A DNA stretch of 9,949 nucleotides from Dehalococcoidia bacterium (lineage in GTDB: Bacteria > Chloroflexota > Dehalococcoidia > GIF9 > AB-539-J10), in NCBI GenBank assembly GCA_023229725.1, contig JALNYR010000091.1:1-9949 (forward strand), written 5' to 3'. The first letter of the stretch is position 1. Every line of letters begins with the position of its first letter. The translations under genes were made by a program, and so were the position numbers. The notes beneath the pieces were generated by a model. The model was not told where the DNA came from and did not search any database. It saw nothing but the letters and a program-made list of their open reading frames with translations. This document shows, in pieces, positions 6,899 to 9,949 of this stretch.

Positions 6899-7377
6899 CG
6901 GTTGACCTTCAGCGTAGCTGTCGTCAGCAGGGGTTCGCCGCCACGGGACACCTGCACTTCAATCAGCTGCATGCCCTGGTCGAGCCCGGAGGGCAGCGGG
7001 TCATGGCTGGATGCGTCGACGGGCGTGCCAATGACGCTGACCGAGTATCCGGCGTAGGCTGTGCCGAGGTCGGTGCGCCCGCTGTCCCATGGGGGAGGGG
7101 TGCCCGGCACCTCGTAGTTGAAGCCGAGGCCCCAGTAGGGGGTTTCCTTGACGTACTCCATCTCGACCCGCAGGAGGCTCTCGGCCGCGACCTGTTCGCT
7201 GACGACCTCCGACGTGGTGCGAGACGTGTAGATGCCGCTCATGAAGGCAGTAGAGATGAGGCCGAAGATGAGCAGCCCGATGAGAACCTCGATGAGTACC
7301 TGGCCGTCAGCACGGCCAGGCTGCTTCATCCAGCCCACAAAACGATGTCCGCTGCGCAACACGTTGTGCTTCTCCAT
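6895..7377 (-). CDS. PilV/GspI-like minor pseudopilin, module B
   Basis: This prepilin is 160 residues from ATG 7377. Cleavage is expected after G25, with mature start QVLIEVLIGLLIFGLIS and Glu at +5 (E30). Gln at +1 is unusual but allowed. The helix and following EYVK region align well with the PilV-like protein of module A (ISTAFMSGIYTS against ISTVFIGGMYTS), so the two are paralogues. The start is uncertain: the frame is open to a GTG at 7446, whose Gly/Ala/Cys-rich extension looks like spacer, and an inner ATG at 7329 would give a 9-residue leader. None has a strong ribosome site; GGTGGG lies about 6 bases before 7377. Its stop overlaps the next gene by 4 bases. By family, GspI-type subunits form the core of the tip complex. 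Confidence 0.75.
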   Translation of the reverse strand: MEKHNVLRSGHRFVGWMKQPGRADGQVLIEVLIGLLIFGLISTAFMSGIYTSRTTSEVVSEQVAAESLLRVEMEYVKETPYWGLGFNYEVPGTPPPWDSGRTDLGTAYAGYSVSVIGTPVDASSHDPLPSGLDQGMQLIEVQVSRGGEPLLTTATLKVNR

Positions 7378-7446
7378 CGCGGCCCACCACTCGCCACGGA
7401 GTGCACCGGAACACGCGCCGCATGCGCAAGCGCCTGTTCCGCCCAC

Positions 7447-7576
7447 CTCACGCGTCCTCTGCCCACACTGGCCAGAGGCGCGGATTCACCCGTCTCAGGT
7501 TGTCGAGTGGCCACCCATGCCACTCGACGGGAGCGCTCCGGCCGGAGCCGGTCGCACCACTCCGCGAAGCCGCGGA
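7447..7576. other. Intergenic region packed with four inverted repeats between modules A and B
   Basis: In 130 bases there are four inverted repeats. CCTCTG/CAGAGG has arms 7456-7461 and 7473-7478. A perfect 10-pair hairpin lies at 7502-7528. A perfect 14-base palindrome GCTCCGGCCGGAGC lies at 7535-7548 and overlaps a second palindrome GGAGCGCTCC at 7530-7539. TCCGCG/CGCGGA has arms 7561-7566 and 7571-7576, directly after the TAA of the upstream gene. None is followed by a T run. No promoter match was found. Roles could be transcript stabilisation, processing or partial termination between the two pseudopilin modules. Confidence 0.5.
7502..7528. repeat. Perfect 10-base-pair inverted repeat
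   Basis: The arms GTCGAGTGGC (7502-7511) and GCCACTCGAC (7519-7528) are exact reverse complements around a 7-base loop. It is the longest perfect stem I noticed in non-coding sequence here. The symmetry suits either an RNA hairpin or a dimeric regulator site. It lies about 125 bases upstream of the module B PilV-like start. Confidence 0.6.
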
Positions 7577-8635
7577 TTAGTCAAATTCGTACGTTTCAAT
7601 GTCCGCCACGGGTTTGGGGAACGTGGGGCATTCCGGTGTCGGCGGCGACACGCCGTCCCACGTTATCACCGTGTAGGCGTATGAGACGTCGCCCGGCGTG
7701 GTGGCATACACGTGTCCGATGTCGCTGCTGTCGTCCACGGATATCGTGACTGTGGCGAAACCGCCGGAGACGACATACAGGTTGTCAATCGTCCCGTTTT
7801 CGACATTCACGTTGACGGTGGCCGTATCGTTGGCCTGTATGTACACTGTCGTTATCTTGGCGGCGCTGCCGCTGCCGGTCGTCCCGAGATTCAGCGTCCC
7901 CTCCTCGCCATCGTTCACGAGAAGATAGACGGTGAGCGTCTCACCCGTGTCGGGCTTGGAGCCCTGTTCGACGGCGATGGTGAAGATGCCGTCCTCATCG
8001 GCGCCGGCGCACAGCGTTCCGTTGACCTTGGAGCCTGACGCCAGCGTCGTGTCTCCGGAGGCGGACACACCTCCCGTGACGCGGGAGCCGCTGTCAAGCG
8101 TCACGCTGCCGGCCGCGAACACATTGCCGACGATGTGGTAGCCGTTCCCCAGGAAACCGCCCTCCGGTATCAGCACGTCTCCGTAGAACTTCCTGGTGAT
8201 GTCATCAACCTCGACCACTCCCCCGGGAAGGACCTTCACCCGGGAGAACAGTATCAGCGGGATGCCGCTGCTCATCATCACTTCCGACGAAATCACGTAG
8301 GTATTCTCAATCGCGGTGGGCACCACGGCGACCGTGACCGAAGAGCCGTTCATCGTGTAGGGCTCGCGCAGCCATTCGCCTGCGCTCTCGCTCCAGGCCC
8401 CTCCCACTATCTTCCCGGCCAGCAGCCAGCGGATGCCCTCCTCCAGGCCGGAATCGGCCGCGTTGACTTGCTCAACCCGGTTCTCAGCCACCCTGGTGTC
8501 GGCAATCGCGGAGTAGCCGTGCCCCAGTGTGGGAGTGATGAGGAGCAGCCCGATGGCGAGGAACGCCAGAACCAGGGGCAGAATCATGCCCCGCTGGTCC
8601 CGAACTACTACTGCCGGCGTACGACCCGGTTTCAT
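7577..8635 (-). CDS. PilX/GspK-like minor pseudopilin fused to a bactofilin-like beta-helix
   Basis: This 352-residue prepilin has leader MKPGRTPAVVVRDQRG, cleavage after G16, then M17 and a hydrophobic helix to about residue 38. Position +5 is Leu, not Glu, as in GspK/PilX tip subunits. The PilX signature follows as NAADSGLEEGIRWLL (58-72). Residues 153-211 show short-period repeats (GNVFAAGSVTLDSGSRVTGG, then VSASGDTTLASGSKVNGT), as in bactofilin or polymer-forming beta-helix proteins. A second Val/Thr/Asn-rich strand region runs about 258-312 (TVNVNVENGTIDNLYVVSGG), and the tail is short and acidic. ATG 8635 is chosen because AAGGAG lies 7 bases before it; the frame runs on to 8692 but would put that site inside the gene. 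It is the last gene of module A and the counterpart of the 846-residue protein. It probably forms a pilus tip, with the helix as an exposed binding or spacer domain. Confidence 0.78.
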   Translation of the reverse strand: MKPGRTPAVVVRDQRGMILPLVLAFLAIGLLLITPTLGHGYSAIADTRVAENRVEQVNAADSGLEEGIRWLLAGKIVGGAWSESAGEWLREPYTMNGSSVTVAVVPTAIENTYVISSEVMMSSGIPLILFSRVKVLPGGVVEVDDITRKFYGDVLIPEGGFLGNGYHIVGNVFAAGSVTLDSGSRVTGGVSASGDTTLASGSKVNGTLCAGADEDGIFTIAVEQGSKPDTGETLTVYLLVNDGEEGTLNLGTTGSGSAAKITTVYIQANDTATVNVNVENGTIDNLYVVSGGFATVTISVDDSSDIGHVYATTPGDVSYAYTVITWDGVSPPTPECPTFPKPVADIETYEFD

Positions 8636-8642
8636 CTCGCGT

Positions 8643-8648
8643 CTCCTT
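8643..8648 (-). promoter_or_regulatory. Ribosome binding site that fixes the PilX-like start
   Basis: AAGGAG reads on the minus strand 7 bases before ATG 8635. It is the strongest Shine-Dalgarno match seen in the window and decides between ATG 8635 and the upstream in-frame starts. Confidence 0.8.
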
Positions 8649-8663
8649 CTCCCACCTTCATCC

Positions 8664-8692
8664 ATGGTAGCACCGGGGCGCAACCAGTACAA
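8664..8692 (-). promoter_or_regulatory. Candidate extended -10 promoter before the beta-helix PilX-like gene
   Basis: On the minus strand TTGTAC (8692-8687, 3 of 6 to the -35 box) lies 17 bases before TACCAT (8669-8664, 4 of 6). The -10 box is preceded by TGC, giving an extended -10 (TGnTACCAT). It sits in the 141-base gap after the PilW-like gene, 28 bases before ATG 8635, in an unusually AT-rich patch (GTACAAAAGTAC on the plus strand). Nothing else was recognised in this gap. Confidence 0.35.
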
Positions 8693-8776
8693 AAGTACAT
8701 CTTCTTGACTCTCCCGCGCGCTCGCATCCCTCTCGTTGCGGCGTCCGAAGTCGCAGGAGCGCCCGGGGCCCGGCTA

Positions 8777-9358
8777 TCAGGTCATTATCTCCACGGCGGT
8801 TGTGCGAGGCTGCACTACGAAGGTGCATGTGTCGGTGTGGCTGCCCGAGGTGGCGGAGAGCGTTACCGTCAACTCGTACGGAGTGTACAGGTACGATGAC
8901 TCATCCGCATTGATTCCCTCGGCAACGATGACCGTCTCCAGGTCACCGACTCTGTTGACCTCGCGCCGCAATCGCGAACCCGAGGCCGTTGCATCCAGGT
9001 AGTAGGTCACCACCACCTCGGGAGTGCCATCCACGATGTCCCACGCGAACGTCAACGGGAAGCCGGTTTGAGTGAGGCGCACAGCCATCATCGCATCCCG
9101 GCTCATCCACAGCTCGGCGTTGCGGAGCTGCGTGACCACGTACTGCTGGTCGTTGGCCTGTCTGCTTGCGGTCAGGAGCTGGTAGACCGACCCGACAACT
9201 CCGGCCGCAACGATGCCTATGATGGCCAGCGCGATGATGAGCTCAATGAGCGCGAAGCCCGGCTGAGCGCCGGAAGCGCCCCCCGCCTTGCGACGCAGGA
9301 AAGCGACCGGGGAGAGATAGCCCCGCTCGCTGCTCGTACGCTGTGCGATGAACCGCAT
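8777..9358 (-). CDS. PilW/GspJ-like minor pseudopilin, module A
   Basis: This 193-residue prepilin has a 34-residue leader, cleavage after G34 and mature start FALIELIIALAIIGIV with Glu at +5 (E39). The helix is followed by QLRNAELWMSRDAM (77-90) and a beta-rich domain ending CTFVVQPRTTAVEIMT. Architecture and the mid-region match the module B PilW-like gene. Two ATGs compete: 9364, forming an ATGA overlap with the preceding stop, and 9358. GAGGG abuts 9364 directly but stands 6 bases before 9358, so 9358 is preferred. The frame stays open to 9598, but that part is a shadow of the preceding PilV-like gene. The long leader is unusual but within the range of type IV prepilins. By family it joins GspI- and GspK-type subunits in the fibre-initiating tip complex. 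Confidence 0.8.
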   Translation of the reverse strand: MRFIAQRTSSERGYLSPVAFLRRKAGGASGAQPGFALIELIIALAIIGIVAAGVVGSVYQLLTASRQANDQQYVVTQLRNAELWMSRDAMMAVRLTQTGFPLTFAWDIVDGTPEVVVTYYLDATASGSRLRREVNRVGDLETVIVAEGINADESSYLYTPYELTVTLSATSGSHTDTCTFVVQPRTTAVEIMT

Positions 9359-9360
9359 GG

Positions 9361-9870
9361 TCATCCCTCGAAATAGCGGTCGAGTTGATAGTTGTTCAGT
9401 GTGTAGACGGTCTCGCCCTCGTGCAGAACCGTCGCTGTCAGCAGGCGCATCGATTCGCCCTCTTCCCAGATCTTGTAGGGCGCGGGCGGGTCGCTGTCGC
9501 CGGTCACCGTGACGGCGTAGCCGCCGTATTCCGCCGGTATCTGCACGTAGGTGGATGGCTTGTCCGCCAGCCACGTAGGCGGCGTCGTCGCCGTCCAACC
9601 GGCCGTGGTCACCGTGTAGTCCCAGTCGGTCTCCGAATAGCCGCGCTGTCCTTTCACGAACTCAATCTGGCTTCTGGCGAGCGTGATTGCGGTCGAGCGC
9701 TCGTCGGTGACTCGCGCCGCCTGCAACGACGTGTACATGCCGCCGATGAATACCGTCGAGATGAGCCCGAGGATGGCCAGCGCAATGAGAACCTCGATGA
9801 GCAGCGCTCCGCGCGAGTGGCTGCGCCACTCGGACCACCACACCGGCCTCCGCCCCGTGCAGAGCATCAC
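9361..9870 (-). CDS. PilV/GspI-like minor pseudopilin, module A
   Basis: This 169-residue prepilin has a 21-residue leader rich in Arg and Trp, cleavage after G21, mature start ALLIEVLIALAILGLIS and Glu at +5 (E26). The helix continues into a coiled region (ARVTDERSTAITLARSQIEF, 52-71), followed by a small beta domain with YGGYAVTVTG (115-124). It is paralogous to the PilV-like protein at 6895-7377. GTG 9870 and ATG 9867 are adjacent; GGGAG lies 5 and 8 bases upstream of them, so either may be used. The gene begins 11 bases after the PilC stop and its TGA sits within bases of the next start, so pilC and module A look like one transcript. Confidence 0.82.
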   Translation of the reverse strand: MMLCTGRRPVWWSEWRSHSRGALLIEVLIALAILGLISTVFIGGMYTSLQAARVTDERSTAITLARSQIEFVKGQRGYSETDWDYTVTTAGWTATTPPTWLADKPSTYVQIPAEYGGYAVTVTGDSDPPAPYKIWEEGESMRLLTATVLHEGETVYTLNNYQLDRYFEG

Positions 9871-9881
9871 CTGTTCTCCCG

Positions 9882-9949
9882 TTAGAAAGCCTGACCGAAG
9901 ATGGAGTACATCGCCGACAGCATCGATACTGCGATGAAGCCGACGATGC
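9882..9949 (-). CDS. pilC: C-terminus of type IV pilus platform protein PilC (partial)
   Basis: Only the last 22 codons and the TAA (9884-9882) are inside the window; the frame runs off the right edge. They encode IVGFIAVSMLSAMYSIFGQ and two more residues, which matches the final transmembrane helix and short tail of PilC/GspF platform proteins (usually a GFI...ml.P.y pattern). PilC is the polytopic membrane protein that transmits ATPase motion to pilin subunits. Position immediately upstream of a minor pilin operon supports the call. The usual proline near the helix end is absent here (SAMY), so the identification rests on a short piece plus context. Confidence 0.65.
   Translation of the reverse strand, partial: IVGFIAVSMLSAMYSIFGQAF

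Noticed and set aside
7378..7446. GTG 7446 as start of the module B PilV-like gene
   Set aside because: The extra residues (Gly/Ala/Cys-rich) look like translated spacer and lengthen the leader to 48 residues. No clear ribosome site was found, though the true start remains uncertain.
6784..7749. Plus-strand open frame of 321 codons across the V-W genes of module B and the intergenic hairpins
   Set aside because: It is antisense to three well-supported genes, crosses their junctions, is rich in Arg/Pro/Ala and has no recognisable domain. GC-rich DNA has few chance stops.
8636..8692. Extended N-terminus of the beta-helix PilX-like protein to 8692
   Set aside because: It would place a strong AAGGAG ribosome site inside the gene and add a Gly/Arg/Trp extension before the prepilin leader.
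8762..8774. GC-only near-palindrome CCCGGGGCCCGGC just after the module A PilW-like stop
   Set aside because: The longest symmetric pairing is short and interrupted, and there is no T tract, so I do not call it a terminator.
9359..9598. Upstream extension of the module A PilW-like frame to 9598
   Set aside because: The extension overlaps the PilV-like gene over 238 bases, is Arg/Gly/Asp-rich, and would bury the prepilin signal deep in the protein. GAGGG 6 bases before ATG 9358 gives a proper start.
1..9949. Search for tRNA, rRNA, CRISPR arrays, insertion sequences, integrases or phage genes
   Set aside because: No cloverleaf-like patterns, regularly spaced repeats, transposase motifs or terminal inverted repeats with target duplications were noticed. 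The window reads as a compact chromosomal pilus locus.

Overview
The window is almost entirely one strand-coherent type IV pilus (T4P) gene cluster read on the minus strand. A partial gene of unknown function converges on it from the left edge. The DNA is GC-rich, with strong third-position G/C in the genes. No lipoprotein PilP or secretin PilQ is visible. A PilM-PilN fusion, PilO, PilT and GspK-like pseudopilins carrying large surface domains would fit a monoderm or monoderm-like lineage such as Chloroflexota (Dehalococcoidia-like). That placement is inference from gene content and sequence style, not from a search.

In transcription order (right to left): the last 22 codons of a PilC-type platform protein (9949-9882); minor pseudopilin module A, with a PilV/GspI-like gene (9870-9361), a PilW/GspJ-like gene (9358-8777) and a PilX/GspK-like gene bearing a beta-helix (8635-7577); a short intergenic stretch packed with inverted repeats (7576-7447); module B with the same V-W-X order (7377-6895, 6898-6305, 6295-3755), in which the X gene is a large 846-residue multidomain protein; then, behind a good sigma70-like promoter (about 3716-3688), a PilO-like gene (3657-3058), a fused PilM-PilN gene (3054-1603) and the retraction ATPase PilT (start best placed at GTG 1530, end 448).

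How the parts should work together (family knowledge plus inference): PilC, PilM-PilN and PilO form the inner-membrane assembly platform, and PilT depolymerises the pilus for retraction. Each V-W-X set is expected to form a tip complex that primes the fibre, with the X subunit, which lacks Glu5, at the very end. Because the two X proteins carry completely different distal domains, the cluster appears to encode two alternative or cooperating pilus tips. One has a bactofilin-like beta-helix. The other has a large adhesin-like protein in which a jelly-roll domain seems to be inserted into a DUF3344-like surface domain with DxDxDG-type calcium-loop candidates.

No tRNA, rRNA, CRISPR, insertion sequence or integrase was seen. 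No gene-free stretch longer than 300 bases exists. The longest are about 199 bases (7378-7576) and 141 bases (8636-8776).
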